64,000 bases of DNA, from the NCBI GenBank assembly GCA_963849005.1, contig CAWKGC010000019.1:186001-250000 (forward strand). The letters are read 5' to 3'. Below are positions 36,210-45,883 of this stretch, one piece after another. The position numbers were made by a program, and so were the translations under genes. The notes beneath the pieces are model-generated. The model saw nothing but the letters and a program-made list of their open reading frames with translations, ran no database searches and was not told where the DNA came from. The stretch's first letter is position 1. The number at the start of each line of letters is the position of its first letter. The DNA is from CAWKGC01 sp963849005. Lineage in GTDB: Bacteria > Pseudomonadota > Gammaproteobacteria > Burkholderiales > Usitatibacteraceae.

Positions 36210-36978
36210 GCAGCCCCGGAGGCACCTCCGCGCAGGAAACCTTCATCTCGCACCTGATCGAGCTGCGGGAGCGGCTGGTGCGCAGCATGATTGCCCTGTT
36301 GATCGTGTTCGTGCCGACGTTCTTCTTCGCCTCCGAGCTCTACGACCTGCTCGCGATGCCGATGATGAGGACGCTGCCCGCGGGGTCGAAGATGATCGCC
36401 ACCGGCGTCATCACGCCCTTCTTCATCCCGATGAAGATCGCGTTGATGGTGGCATTCCTGATCGCGCTTCCGTACCTGCTCTACCAGGCGTGGGCGTTCA
36501 TCGCCCCGGGGCTTTATTCCCATGAGAAGCGCCTTGTCGTCCCGCTGATCTTCAGCAGCACGGTGCTGTTCTTCCTCGGCATGGCGTTCTGCTATTTCTT
36601 CGTCTTCGGCGTGGTCTTCGAATTCATCGCCCGGTTCGCGCCCGAAGTCGATCACCGTCGCGCCGGACATCGAGGCCTATTTCAATTTCGTGCTCGGCAT
36701 GTTCGTCGCCTTCGGCGTGACCTTCGAGGTGCCGGTGGTGGTGTTCGTGCTCGTGCTGACCGGGGTCGTCCCGCTGGAGAAGCTGCGCGAGTGGCGGCCC
36801 TACTGGGTCGTGGTGGCATTCATCATTGCCGCCGTGGTGACGCCCCCCGGACGTGGTCTCGCAATTCATGCTCGCCATTCCCCTATGCGTCCTTTACGAA
36901 GTGGGCCTGTTTTTCGCCCGCTTCATCGACAAGTCGCGCCACAAGGGCGCCGAGGCAGGGCAGGGCGCGGAGCCCTAG
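36206..36978 (+). CDS. tatC: Twin-arginine translocase subunit TatC, two frameshifts
   Basis: About 256 residues with six membrane helices after repair. SSPGGTSAQETFISHLIELRERLVRS is the TatC N-terminus that binds twin-arginine signals, then YQAWAFIAPGLYSHEKR and YFNFVLGMFVAFGVTFEVPV. Extra C bases near 36638 and 36850 split it. No ATG/GTG is found; a CTG at 36206 overlapping the tatB TGA fits best, or the base is miscalled. The stop lies in CTAG shared with the opposing protease gene. Confidence 0.9.
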
Positions 36979-38138
36979 CGCGTACTCGGCGCGCGGACGG
37001 CGCTTGCCGACCGTTACGCGTACTTCGACTTCCTGGTTGCGGCGCAAGAGCTTCACCGGGACCGTCTTTCCGGGCGGCACCTCGGCGATCGCCTTGAGCG
37101 TGGCATTGACGTCTGACAACCGCATGGCCATTGACGGTGACGATCACGTCGCCCAGCTGGATGCCGCTCTTTTCCGCCGGGCTGCCTCGTTCGATGCCGC
37201 CGACGATCGCGCCGAGTGCGCTCGGCAGGCCGAGCGATTCCGCCAGCTCCGGCGTGATGTTGCCGACCTCGACTCCGAACCAGCCGCGCGTCACCGCGCC
37301 ATTCTCGATGATCTGCTCCATCACTTTCCTGGCGATGCTCGCCCGGGATCGCAAAGCCGATTCCCTGGTAGCCGCCGGTGCGCGAGAAGATCAGCGTGTT
37401 GATGCCGACGAGGTTCCCGTTTGCGTCGACCAGCGCGCCCCCGGAATTGCCCGGGTTGATCGCCGCGTCCGTCTGGATGAAGTTCGCGAACGAGTTGGCT
37501 GCCTCGATCTCGCGTCCCAGCGCGCTGACGATTCCCATCGTCACGGTCTGCCCGACGCTGAAGGGGTTGCCGATCGCGAGCACGATGTCGCCGACGCGCA
37601 GCGATTCGGATTGCCCGAAGGTGATGGGCGTGAGTCCCTGGACGTTGACGCGCACTACGGCGAGATCGGTCTCCTGGTCGATTCCGACCGTCTTCGCCGG
37701 CACCTTGCGGCCGTCCGGGAGCGTCACCTCGATCTCGCTCACGCCCTCGACGATGTGGTCATTGGTGAGGATGTAGCCTTCGCGGCTGACGATCACGCCG
37801 GAGCCCAGCGACAACTGCGTCTCGGGGCCGAGGAAGCGGTCGCCGAAGAAGCGCTGGAAGAACGGGTCGTCGGCAAACGGGCTCGGGGAGCGCCTGCGCA
37901 CCTGCTTCGTCGCGGAAATGTTCACGACCGACGGCGTGGCCTTGCGCGCGGCGTCGCTGAAGCCGGGAAGCCTCGCAGCCGCCGTCGCGGAGGTTGCGGA
38001 CGCGCTCTCCCGGATCTCCACGACCGATGCCGGCGATGACCGCCAGGGCAGCCAATCGGGCCGCACAAGGCTGGCAACGAAAAGCACGCCGAGGGTAAGG
38101 GTGACGACCTGCGTGAAGAGCAGCCAGAGCTTGCGCAT
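36975..38138 (-). CDS. HtrA-family periplasmic serine protease (one PDZ domain), frameshifted
   Basis: About 386 residues after repair. An N-terminal membrane anchor (LWLLFTQVVTLTLGVLFVASL) is followed by a trypsin-like domain with His128 in TNDHIVEG, Asp158 in ETDLAVVRV and Ser232 in NPGNSGGALVD, then a single PDZ domain (GWFGVEVGNITPELAESLG, GIQLGDVIVTVNG). One PDZ and an anchor resemble DegS/AlgW more than DegP. Frame breaks are near 37345 and 37117, and probably one near 36988. Without the last, the frame runs to 36883 inside tatC. Confidence 0.88.
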
Positions 38139-38210
38139 GGGGTGGACCGAGGAATGGGCGCGGCGGAAGGCCCGCTTTCCGCCACGCCGGGCTGCGGCGG
38201 AAGGAGGGCG

Positions 38211-38624
38211 CTATTTCCTGAGCGAGTCGCGAATCTCCCGGAGCAGCACCACGTCTTCCGGGGCGGCGGGCGGCGGCACCGCCTTCTTCAGCTTGTTCAT
38301 CTGCTTGACCATCAGGAAGATGATGAAGGCGAGGATCGAGAAATTGATCGCCACGGTGATGAAGTTGCCGTAGGCGAACACGGGGACGCCGGCCTTCTTC
38401 AGGGCGTCGAGCGTTTGCGGCACGCCGGGCGGGATGTCCTTGAGCGCGACATACAGGTTGCTGAAATCGACGTTGCCCACTACGCGGCCGATGACCGGCA
38501 TCACGAGGTCGCCCACCACAGAGTCGACGATCTTGCCGAAAGCGCCGCCGATGATCACGCCGATCGCGAGATCCATGACGTTGCCCTTTACCGCAAACTC
38601 CTTGAATTCCGACATGAAGCTCAT
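38211..38624 (-). CDS. mscL: Large-conductance mechanosensitive channel
   Basis: A 137-residue channel that opens under osmotic downshock. FKEFAVKGNVMDLAIGVIIGGAFGKIVDSVVGDLVMPVIG is the pore-lining first helix; FITVAINFSILAFIIFLMVKQMNKL is the second, followed by a C-terminal bundle. ATG at 38624 has AGGAGG eight bases upstream. Divergent from petA. Confidence 0.97.
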   Translation of the reverse strand: MSFMSEFKEFAVKGNVMDLAIGVIIGGAFGKIVDSVVGDLVMPVIGRVVGNVDFSNLYVALKDIPPGVPQTLDALKKAGVPVFAYGNFITVAINFSILAFIIFLMVKQMNKLKKAVPPPAAPEDVVLLREIRDSLRK

Positions 38625-38708
38625 TTTTCCCGCCTCCTGGCAATGCGGTACGGCCGCCCCCGAATCTAACCGTCCGGCTCCGAAAGCGTCAACTGTGCTG
38701 TCCCGGGC

Positions 38709-38737
38709 TTAAGTTCGGCCCGATAATCCGCTAAAAT
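38709..38737 (+). promoter_or_regulatory. Candidate promoter of petABC
   Basis: TTAAGT (38709-38714), 17 bases, TAAAAT (38732-38737), about 41 bases before the petA start. A GATAAT at 38722 offers an alternative -10. The rest of the mscL-petA gap shows nothing further. Confidence 0.45.
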
Positions 38738-38778
38738 GAGCGGTTGCAAAACCCCTTTCCCGAGCTCCCTCTCCCGAC

Positions 38779-39384
38779 ATGACCGCCATCGTTAAAGATT
38801 CGATCGACGAGAAAAAGCGACGCTTTCTCCTGGTTTCCACCGGAGTCGTCGGTGGCGTGGCGGCCGCCGGGGTTGCCGCCCCCTTCGCCTTGAGCTGGTT
38901 TCCGAGCGCGCGGGCAAGGGCGGCAGGAGCGCCGGTGACGATCGACATTACCAAGATCGAGCCGGGGATGATGATTACCGAGGAATGGCGCGGAAAGCCG
39001 GTCTGGATACTCAGGCGCACCCCGGAAATGCTCGAGCAGCTGGTGAAGAACGCGCCCCTGCTGGTCGATCCGGACTCGAAGATGGCAAGGCAGCCCGAGT
39101 ACATCAAGGGAATCGACCGGGCGATCAAGCCGGAATTCTTCGTGGCACTCGGGGTGTGCACGCACCTGGGATGCGCGCCGCAATTGAAGAAGGAGGTGGG
39201 CCCGGCCTCCGGGCTCGGGGCCGATTGGCCCGGCGGGTTCTACTGCCCGTGCCACAACTCGCGCTTCGACCTGTCCGCGAGGGTGATGATCGGCTCGCCG
39301 GCGCCGACCAACCTCGAAATCCCTCCGTACAAGTTCGTGACCGACGCGCGCCTCGTGGTCGGTGACGACAAGAAAGGGGCATGA
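38779..39384 (+). CDS. petA: Ubiquinol-cytochrome c reductase Rieske iron-sulfur subunit
   Basis: A 201-residue Rieske protein. The 2Fe-2S ligands are in GVCTHLGC (Cys127, His129, with disulfide Cys132) and FYCPCHNS (Cys156, disulfide Cys158, His159). The N-terminal EKKRRFLLVST before a hydrophobic stretch is a twin-arginine signal-anchor, so it depends on the Tat system encoded 2.5 kb upstream. ATGA overlap with petB. Confidence 0.97.
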   Translation: MTAIVKDSIDEKKRRFLLVSTGVVGGVAAAGVAAPFALSWFPSARARAAGAPVTIDITKIEPGMMITEEWRGKPVWILRRTPEMLEQLVKNAPLLVDPDSKMARQPEYIKGIDRAIKPEFFVALGVCTHLGCAPQLKKEVGPASGLGADWPGGFYCPCHNSRFDLSARVMIGSPAPTNLEIPPYKFVTDARLVVGDDKKGA

Positions 39385-40700
39385 CGGCCATGGCAGCGAC
39401 CGAAAAGCAGCCGGTGACCGGCGCAGGACCCTTCAACGGGGCGCTTACCTGGGTCGACCAGAGGTTCCCCCTGGTCTCGCTCTGGAAGGACCATCTCTCC
39501 GAGTACTACGCCCCGAAGAACTTCAACTTCTGGTACTACTTCGGCTCCCTGGCCATGCTGGTGCTGGTGATCCAGATCGTCTCCGGGATATTCCTCACGA
39601 TGAACTACAAGCCGAGCGCGGAGCACGCCTTTGCCTCGGTCGAGTACATCATGCGCGACGTGACAGGCGGCTGGCTCATCCGCTACATCCACTCCACCGG
39701 CGCTTCGATGTTCTTCATCGTCATCTACCTGCACATGGTGCGCGGCTTGATGTACGGCTCCTACCGGAAGCCCCGCGAGCTGCTCTGGATCTTCGGCGTG
39801 CTGATCTACCTGACCCTGATGGGCGAGGCGTTCTTCGGTTACCTGCTCCCCTGGGGGCAGATGTCGTACTGGGGCGCGCAGGTGATCGTGAACCTGTTTT
39901 CGACGATACCGGTCATCGGCGAGGACTTTGCGCTCTGGATCCGCGGCGACTACAACGTGTCGGACGCGACCCTCAACCGCTTCTTCGCGATGCACGTGAT
40001 CGCGCTCCCCCTGGTGCTGCTCGGGCTCGTGGCGGCGCACCTGATCGCCCTGCATGAGGTCGGCTCGAACAATCCCGACGGCATCGAGATCAAGAAGAAC
40101 CTCGATGCGGACGGCACGCCGAAGGACGGCATTCCGTTCCATCCGTATTACACGGTCAAGGATCTCGTCGGGGTCGTGGTGTTCCTGATCGTATTCGCGT
40201 CGATCGTGTTCTTTGCGCCGGAAATGGGCGGCTACTTCCTCGAGTACAACAACTTCGTGCCCGCGGATCCGCTCAAGACGCCGGAGCACATCGCCCCGGT
40301 CTGGTATTTCACCCCCTTCTACGCGATGTTGCGCGCGATTCCCGCGATCGGCGGTTCGCAGTTCCCGGGCGTTGCGGTGATGGGCGCGGCGACGATGATC
40401 CTGTTTCTCCTGCCCTGGCTGGACCGCGGCAAGGTGAAATCGATTCGCTATCGCGGCACGCTTTACAAGTCGTGGTTCGCCGCGTTCCTGGTGAGCTTCG
40501 TCCTGCTCGGCTACCTCGGCGTGGTCCCCTCCAGCGCCTGGGGCAAGTTCCCGTTCTGGGTCCCGTTCAACGCCAGCGGTTATGTGGCGACCACGGTGGC
40601 GCAGGTGCTCACCCTGGTGTACTTCCTTTTCTTTCTCCTGATGCCCTGGTACACGCGCATCGACAAGGTGAAGGCGGAACCGGGCAGGGTGACCTGGTGA
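39381..40700 (+). CDS. petB: Cytochrome b of the bc1 complex
   Basis: A 439-residue full-length cytochrome b (fused b6 and subunit IV regions) with about eight to nine helices. Heme ligand histidines are in RYIHSTGASMFFIVIYLHM and FFAMHVIALPLVLLGLVAAH; the Qo-site PEWY-type motif appears as APVWYFTPFYAMLRA. ATG 39381 overlaps petA, with AAAGGGG upstream; ATG 39390 is an alternative. Its TGA overlaps the petC start. Confidence 0.97.
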   Translation: MTAMAATEKQPVTGAGPFNGALTWVDQRFPLVSLWKDHLSEYYAPKNFNFWYYFGSLAMLVLVIQIVSGIFLTMNYKPSAEHAFASVEYIMRDVTGGWLIRYIHSTGASMFFIVIYLHMVRGLMYGSYRKPRELLWIFGVLIYLTLMGEAFFGYLLPWGQMSYWGAQVIVNLFSTIPVIGEDFALWIRGDYNVSDATLNRFFAMHVIALPLVLLGLVAAHLIALHEVGSNNPDGIEIKKNLDADGTPKDGIPFHPYYTVKDLVGVVVFLIVFASIVFFAPEMGGYFLEYNNFVPADPLKTPEHIAPVWYFTPFYAMLRAIPAIGGSQFPGVAVMGAATMILFLLPWLDRGKVKSIRYRGTLYKSWFAAFLVSFVLLGYLGVVPSSAWGKFPFWVPFNASGYVATTVAQVLTLVYFLFFLLMPWYTRIDKVKAEPGRVTW

Positions 40701-41440
40701 TGAACATGAAGAGATTCCTGCATTGCGATGCTGGTAGCGCCGTTCATCCCGCCGCCGGCGCGAGCGAGTCGGTGAAGCTCGACCGCGCGCCGGTGAACCT
40801 CGGGGACAGGGCTTCGCTGCAGCGGGGCGCTGCCCATTTCGTGAACTACTGCCTCAACTGCCACTCGGCTGCGGCGATGCGCTATGCGCGGCTGCAGGAT
40901 CTCGGCCTGACGGAAGACGAGATCCGCAACAACCTCATGTTCATCACCGACAAGTTCGGCGACACGATGAAGACAACGCTGGACCCCAAGGACGCCAAGA
41001 AGTGGTTCGGAGTCGTCCCGCCCGACCTTTCGGTCACGGCACGCTCGCGGGGCTCCGATTGGCTTTACACCTATTTCCGCTCCTTCTACCGCGATCCCAA
41101 GACGTCGACGGGATGGAACAACCTGGTCTTTCCCCAGGTGGGCATGCCGCATGTCCTGTACGGGCTGCAGGGCGAACAGCAGCTCGAGGTGACCGAGCGC
41201 GTCGACAAGCATTCAGGGGACAAGATGGAATCGCACAGGATTGTTCCCGGAAAGCCGGGGAGCCTGTCGCCGGTCGAGTACGACATTTTTGTCGGTGACC
41301 TGGTCAATTACCTGACTTACATGGGCGAGCCGGCTCGTGCCGAGCGCACCCAGACCGGCGTCATCGTGCTGTTCTTCCTCGCCCTGTTCTTTGTCGTCAG
41401 CCTGCTCCTGAAGCAGGAGTACTGGAAGGACGTCAAGTAA
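40700..41440 (+). CDS. petC: Cytochrome c1, signal peptide disrupted by paired indels
   Basis: About 246 residues. The heme motif is in NYCLNCHSAAAMRYAR, with DLSVTARSRGSDWLYTYFRSFY and a C-terminal membrane anchor (GVIVLFFLALFFVVSLLL). As printed, residues 8-23 are not hydrophobic. Between about 40722 and 40762 the +1 frame reads IAMLVAPFIPPPA, an ideal signal core, so one inserted and one (or four) deleted bases are likely. ATG at 40700 overlaps petB. Confidence 0.93.
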   Translation: MNMKRFLHCDAGSAVHPAAGASESVKLDRAPVNLGDRASLQRGAAHFVNYCLNCHSAAAMRYARLQDLGLTEDEIRNNLMFITDKFGDTMKTTLDPKDAKKWFGVVPPDLSVTARSRGSDWLYTYFRSFYRDPKTSTGWNNLVFPQVGMPHVLYGLQGEQQLEVTERVDKHSGDKMESHRIVPGKPGSLSPVEYDIFVGDLVNYLTYMGEPARAERTQTGVIVLFFLALFFVVSLLLKQEYWKDVK

Positions 41441-41462
41441 CGGATGCGGATTGTTGGTGATG

Positions 41463-41490
41463 CCCGGCGCGCACGCCCAGGTGCGCCGGG
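41463..41490. terminator. Hairpin between petC and sspA
   Basis: A ten-pair stem (CCCGGC and GCAC at 41463-41474 with GTGC and GCCGGG at 41481-41490) with a two-base bulge and a six-base loop. It is not followed by a T run. May slow or end petABC transcription. Confidence 0.35.
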
Positions 41491-41559
41491 GCGGATTCTT
41501 CGGGAGGCGCGCCCCGCCAGCAGGGCGCCCGGGACAATGAAAAAAAGGATGCGCAGAAA

Positions 41560-42159
41560 ATGATGACGCTCTATTCGGGGATTACCGACCCTTTCAGCCA
41601 CCGTTGCCGGATCGTGCTCTACGAGAAGGGCATGGATTTCGAGATCATCGACGTCGACCTCATGAACAAGCCCGAGGACCTCGCGGTGATGAACCCGTAC
41701 AACACGACCCCGGTGCTGGTCGAGCGCGACCTTGTTCTCTACGAATCGAACATCATCAACGAGTACATCGACGAGCGCTTCCCCCACCCGCAGCTGATGC
41801 CGGCCGACCCGGTGATGCGTGCGCGCGCGCGGCTCTTCCTGTTCCGTTTCGAGCAGGAGCTCTTCACGCACGTGAAGGCGCTGGAAACGGGCGCGTCGAA
41901 GACCCATGAAAAGGCGCGCCTCTACGTCCGCGAGAACCTCATCCAGATCGCGCCGATATTCGTGAAGCAGAAGTTCATGCTCGGCGAGGAGTTCTCGATG
42001 CTCGACGTCGCCATCGCGCCTTTGCTCTGGAGGCTCGACCACTACCAGATCGCCCTGAACAAGCAGTCGGCGCCGCTCCTGAAGTACGCCGAGCGGCTTT
42101 TTTCCAGGCAGGCCTTCATCGACTCCATGACGGCATCGGAAAAGGCGATGCGTCGCTAG
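41560..42159 (+). CDS. sspA: Stringent starvation protein A
   Basis: A 199-residue glutathione-transferase-fold protein: MTLYSGITDPFSHRCRIVLYEKGMDF, NPYNTTPVLVERDLVLYESNIINEYIDERFPHP, and a helical C-terminal domain. SspA binds RNA polymerase and alters stress transcription; it is not an active GST. Paired with sspB, six bases downstream. Confidence 0.94.
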   Translation: MMTLYSGITDPFSHRCRIVLYEKGMDFEIIDVDLMNKPEDLAVMNPYNTTPVLVERDLVLYESNIINEYIDERFPHPQLMPADPVMRARARLFLFRFEQELFTHVKALETGASKTHEKARLYVRENLIQIAPIFVKQKFMLGEEFSMLDVAIAPLLWRLDHYQIALNKQSAPLLKYAERLFSRQAFIDSMTASEKAMRR

Positions 42160-42165
42160 CCGGCA

Positions 42166-42585
42166 ATGGCCGAAGTCTCGACCAAGCCCTATTTCATCCG
42201 CGCCGTCTACGAATGGTGCTCCGACTGCGGCTTCACGCCCTACCTCAGCGTGAAGATCGACGACCGCACGCGCGTCCCCGTCGAGTACGTGAAGAACGGC
42301 GAGATCGTGCTGAACGCGAGCCTGAACGCGACCCGGAACCTGACCATCAACAACGATGTGATCCAGTTCTCCGCGCGCTTCGACGGCGTGTCGCGGGAAG
42401 TGAGCATCCCCGTCGACAGGGTCCAGGGGATCTTTGCCAGGGAAAACGGGCAGGGAGCCTTCTTCACGGTCGAAGCGCCGGGAACCGCGGCGGCTGCGAC
42501 ACCGCTTCCCGAAACGCCTTTGGCGGAGGGGGACCCGCCCCGGCCGCCGGCGTCGGGGCGGGCAAAGCTTAAACTGGTCAAGTAA
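42166..42585 (+). CDS. sspB: ClpXP protease specificity-enhancing factor SspB
   Basis: A 139-residue adaptor for ssrA-tagged proteins. TKPYFIRAVYEWCSDCGFTPYLSV and EIVLNASLNATRNLTINNDVIQFSARFDG form the substrate-binding domain; a Pro-rich linker leads to the short ClpX-binding tail RAKLKLVK. Follows sspA directly. Confidence 0.94.
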   Translation: MAEVSTKPYFIRAVYEWCSDCGFTPYLSVKIDDRTRVPVEYVKNGEIVLNASLNATRNLTINNDVIQFSARFDGVSREVSIPVDRVQGIFARENGQGAFFTVEAPGTAAAATPLPETPLAEGDPPRPPASGRAKLKLVK

Positions 42586-42597
42586 GCGCACACTTAC

Positions 42598-42673
42598 GCC
42601 GGCATAGCTCAGTTGGTAGAGCAACCGCCTTGTAAGCGGTAGGTCGCCCGTTCGATTCGGGCTGCCGGCACCA
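42598..42673 (+). tRNA. tRNA-Thr(TGT)
   Basis: 76 bases including encoded CCA. Acceptor GCCGGCA pairs with TGCCGGC; anticodon stem ACCGC/GCGGT holds the loop CTTGTAA with anticodon TGT; GTTCGATTC T-loop present. First of a Thr-Tyr-Gly-Thr-tuf array. Confidence 0.95.
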
Positions 42674-42714
42674 CCCCGCGTTCCCGCTCGCGCCGAATCA
42701 AGCCCCTGTTTTAT

Positions 42715-42743
42715 TTGACGGAACCGTGGATAAGCCTGATAAT
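42715..42743 (+). promoter_or_regulatory. Strong sigma-70 promoter of tRNA-Tyr/Gly/Thr-tuf
   Basis: TTGACG (42715-42720), a 17-base spacer, GATAAT (42738-42743): five of six at each hexamer with ideal spacing, 12 bases before the tRNA-Tyr 5' end. tRNA-Thr(TGT) lies upstream and must use another promoter. Confidence 0.8.
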
Positions 42744-42755
42744 CGAGGGTTCCGC

Positions 42756-42842
42756 GGAGAGGTGCCCGAGTGGTTAAAGGGGGCAGACTGTAAATCTGTT
42801 GGCCTTGCGCCTACGTTGGTTCGAATCCAACCCTCTCCACCA
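42756..42842 (+). tRNA. tRNA-Tyr(GTA)
   Basis: 87 bases with a long variable arm and encoded CCA. Acceptor GGAGAGG pairs with CCTCTCC; loop CTGTAAA holds anticodon GTA; GTTCGAATCC T-arm. Class II shape as expected for bacterial tRNA-Tyr. Confidence 0.95.
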
Positions 42843-42899
42843 GGATTTTTCGACGGTTGATGTTCCGGAGCAGGTGGGGTGGGCCGCACGCGGCGCGAA

Positions 42900-42973
42900 G
42901 CGGGTGTAGCTCAATGGTAGAGCAGAAGCCTTCCAAGCTTATGACGAGGGTTCGATTCCCTTCACCCGCTCCA
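42900..42973 (+). tRNA. tRNA-Gly(TCC)
   Basis: 74 bases with encoded CCA. Acceptor GCGGGTG pairs with CACCCGC; anticodon loop CTTCCAA gives TCC, which reads GGA and GGG codons. Confidence 0.95.
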
Positions 42974-43024
42974 GAATCGGCAGTACACCGCGCCTTAGAA
43001 GGGGCGGGCAACAGAAGCATCGGC

Positions 43025-43099
<75 letters not shown>

Positions 43100-43147
43100 C
43101 CGGACGACAGACATTGGACGACAAACGCACTTTCGGGAACGACGACT

Positions 43148-44338
<1,191 letters not shown>

Positions 44339-44355
44339 GCAACACGTCAAGGGTT

Positions 44356-44431
44356 AGGCCAGTAGCTCAATTGGCAGAGCGGCGGTCTCCAAAACCGCAG
44401 GTTGGGGGTTCGAGACCCTCCTGGCCTGCCA
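44356..44431 (+). tRNA. tRNA-Trp(CCA)
   Basis: 76 bases with encoded CCA. Acceptor AGGCCAG pairs with CTGGCCT; anticodon loop TCTCCAAAA region gives CCA. Lies between tuf and secE, the common proteobacterial position. Confidence 0.95.
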
Positions 44432-44453
44432 CCCAAGACGGAAAAGCGTGAAC

Positions 44454-44801
44454 ATGGCAGAAAAAATAAAGATCGCAGTCGCCGCACTCATCGCCGCAGG
44501 GGGCCTGTTCGGCTTTTACGCGTTGGGCGAGAAGGCGATGATCATCCGCATCGGTGCGCTGTTTGGCGCCTTTGCCGCCGCTGCAGTGCTGATGTGGTTC
44601 ACGCAGGCGGGCCGGGACTTCATCCAGTTCGCACGCGAGGCCTCCGACGAGGCGAAGCGCGTGGTCTGGCCCTCGCGCAAGGAAACGTTGCAGACCACCG
44701 GGGTAGTGTTCCTTTTCGTGTTCACGATGGCCCTGATCCTCTGGATCGTCGACGCGGGCTTGCTCTTGTTGACGCAGAAGTTGCTGGGACAGGGAGGCTG
44801 A
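44454..44801 (+). CDS. secE: Preprotein translocase subunit SecE
   Basis: A 115-residue three-helix SecE, as in enterics. The cytoplasmic amphipathic region has DFIQFAREASDEAKRVVWPSRKETLQTT with the signature VWPSRKE; the last helix is VFLFVFTMALILWIVDAGLLLL. ATG 44454 is chosen over GTG 44448. Two bases before nusG. Confidence 0.96.
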   Translation: MAEKIKIAVAALIAAGGLFGFYALGEKAMIIRIGALFGAFAAAAVLMWFTQAGRDFIQFAREASDEAKRVVWPSRKETLQTTGVVFLFVFTMALILWIVDAGLLLLTQKLLGQGG

Positions 44802-44802
44802 A

Positions 44803-45339
44803 GTGGGTGACAAGCGCTGGTACGTGGTCCATGCCTATTCGGGCCAGGAGAAGAGCATCCAGGCCGCGCTCATCGATCGCATCAAGCGCTCCGGGATGGC
44901 CGACAAGTTCGGCCAGGTCATGGTGCCGACCGAGGAAGTCGTCGAGATGAAGGGCGGGCAGAAGGCCCTGAGCGAACGGCGTTTCTTCCCCGGCTACATC
45001 CTGGTCCAGATGGAAATGACGGACGAGACATGGCACCTGGTGAAAAGCACGCCGAAGGTGACCGGATTCATCGGCGGCAGCGCGATGCGCCCGACGCCGA
45101 TCTCCGAAAAGGAGGTCGCGAACATCCTGAACCAGGTCCAGGAAGGCGTGGAGAAGCCGAAGCCGAAGGTGCTCTTCGAGCCCGGCGAGTCGGTGCGCGT
45201 CACCGAAGGGCCGTTCACCGACTTCAACGGCAACGTCGAGGAAGTGAACTACGAGAAGAGCAAGTTGCGCGTATCGGTGCTGATCTTCGGGCGCTCGACG
45301 CCGGTCGAGCTGGATTTCGGGCAGGTCGAGAAGGCCTGA
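44803..45339 (+). CDS. nusG: Transcription antitermination factor NusG
   Basis: A 178-residue protein with an NGN domain (RWYVVHAYSGQEKSIQAALID, FFPGYILVQMEM, VTGFIGG) and a KOW domain (GESVRVTEGPFTDFNGNVEEV). Binds RNA polymerase and couples it to Rho or the ribosome. GTG start at 44803. Confidence 0.97.
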   Translation: MGDKRWYVVHAYSGQEKSIQAALIDRIKRSGMADKFGQVMVPTEEVVEMKGGQKALSERRFFPGYILVQMEMTDETWHLVKSTPKVTGFIGGSAMRPTPISEKEVANILNQVQEGVEKPKPKVLFEPGESVRVTEGPFTDFNGNVEEVNYEKSKLRVSVLIFGRSTPVELDFGQVEKA

Positions 45340-45350
45340 GTTATTACGGT

Positions 45351-45395
45351 GCCCCGGGGTCCGGGGCGTCGACGGCGGCCAGGCGTTTCCTGGCC
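45351..45395 (+). promoter_or_regulatory. Two tandem hairpins in the nusG-rplK leader
   Basis: GCCCCGG/CCGGGGC (45351-45357, 45361-45367) with a 3-base loop, then GGCCAGG/CCTGGCC (45377-45383, 45389-45395) with a 5-base loop. No T tract. In E. coli L1 represses rplKA by binding the leader; this could be that site, or an attenuator. Confidence 0.4.
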
Positions 45396-45450
45396 TGAAT
45401 GACGGGGAGGGTGCGCAAACGCATCCGTTCGAACCCGAAGGAGCGACATC

Positions 45451-45882
45451 GTGGCAAAGAAGATTCTCGGTTTCATCAAGTTGCAGGTTCCGGCGGGGAA
45501 GGCCAACCCTTCGCCGCCGATCGGCCCGGCACTCGGCCAGCGCGGCCTGAACATCATGGAGTTCTGCAAGGCGTTCAACGCCCAGACCCAGAAGGTCGAG
45601 CCGGGGCTGATGCTTCCGGTCGTCATCACCGCGTTTGTCGACAAGAGCTTCACTTTCATCATCAAGACGCCGCCCGCGTCGGTCCTGATCAAGAAATCGA
45701 TCAAGCTCGAGAAAGGCAGCGCCACGCCCCACACCGTCAAGGTGGGCAAGCTCACGCGCGCCCAGGCCGAAGAGATCGCCAAGACCAAGATGCCCGACCT
45801 GACCGCCGCCGACCTGAATGCCGCCGTGCGCACGATCGCCGGCAGCGCCCGCAGCATGGGCGTTGACGTGGAGGGGGTCTGA
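45451..45882 (+). CDS. rplK: 50S ribosomal protein uL11
   Basis: A 143-residue L11: KLQVPAGKANPSPPIGPALGQRG in the N-terminal domain that touches EF-G and RelA, and the rRNA-binding LTRAQAEEIAKTKMPDL with GSARSMGV near the end. GTG start preceded by AAGGAG. One base before rplA. Confidence 0.97.
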   Translation: MAKKILGFIKLQVPAGKANPSPPIGPALGQRGLNIMEFCKAFNAQTQKVEPGLMLPVVITAFVDKSFTFIIKTPPASVLIKKSIKLEKGSATPHTVKVGKLTRAQAEEIAKTKMPDLTAADLNAAVRTIAGSARSMGVDVEGV

Positions 45883-45883
45883 C

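Noticed and set aside
35735..37402. TatB-TatC fusion protein
   Set aside because: A one-base error removes the tatB stop; the other frame shows a normal TatB tail and TGA overlapping tatC.
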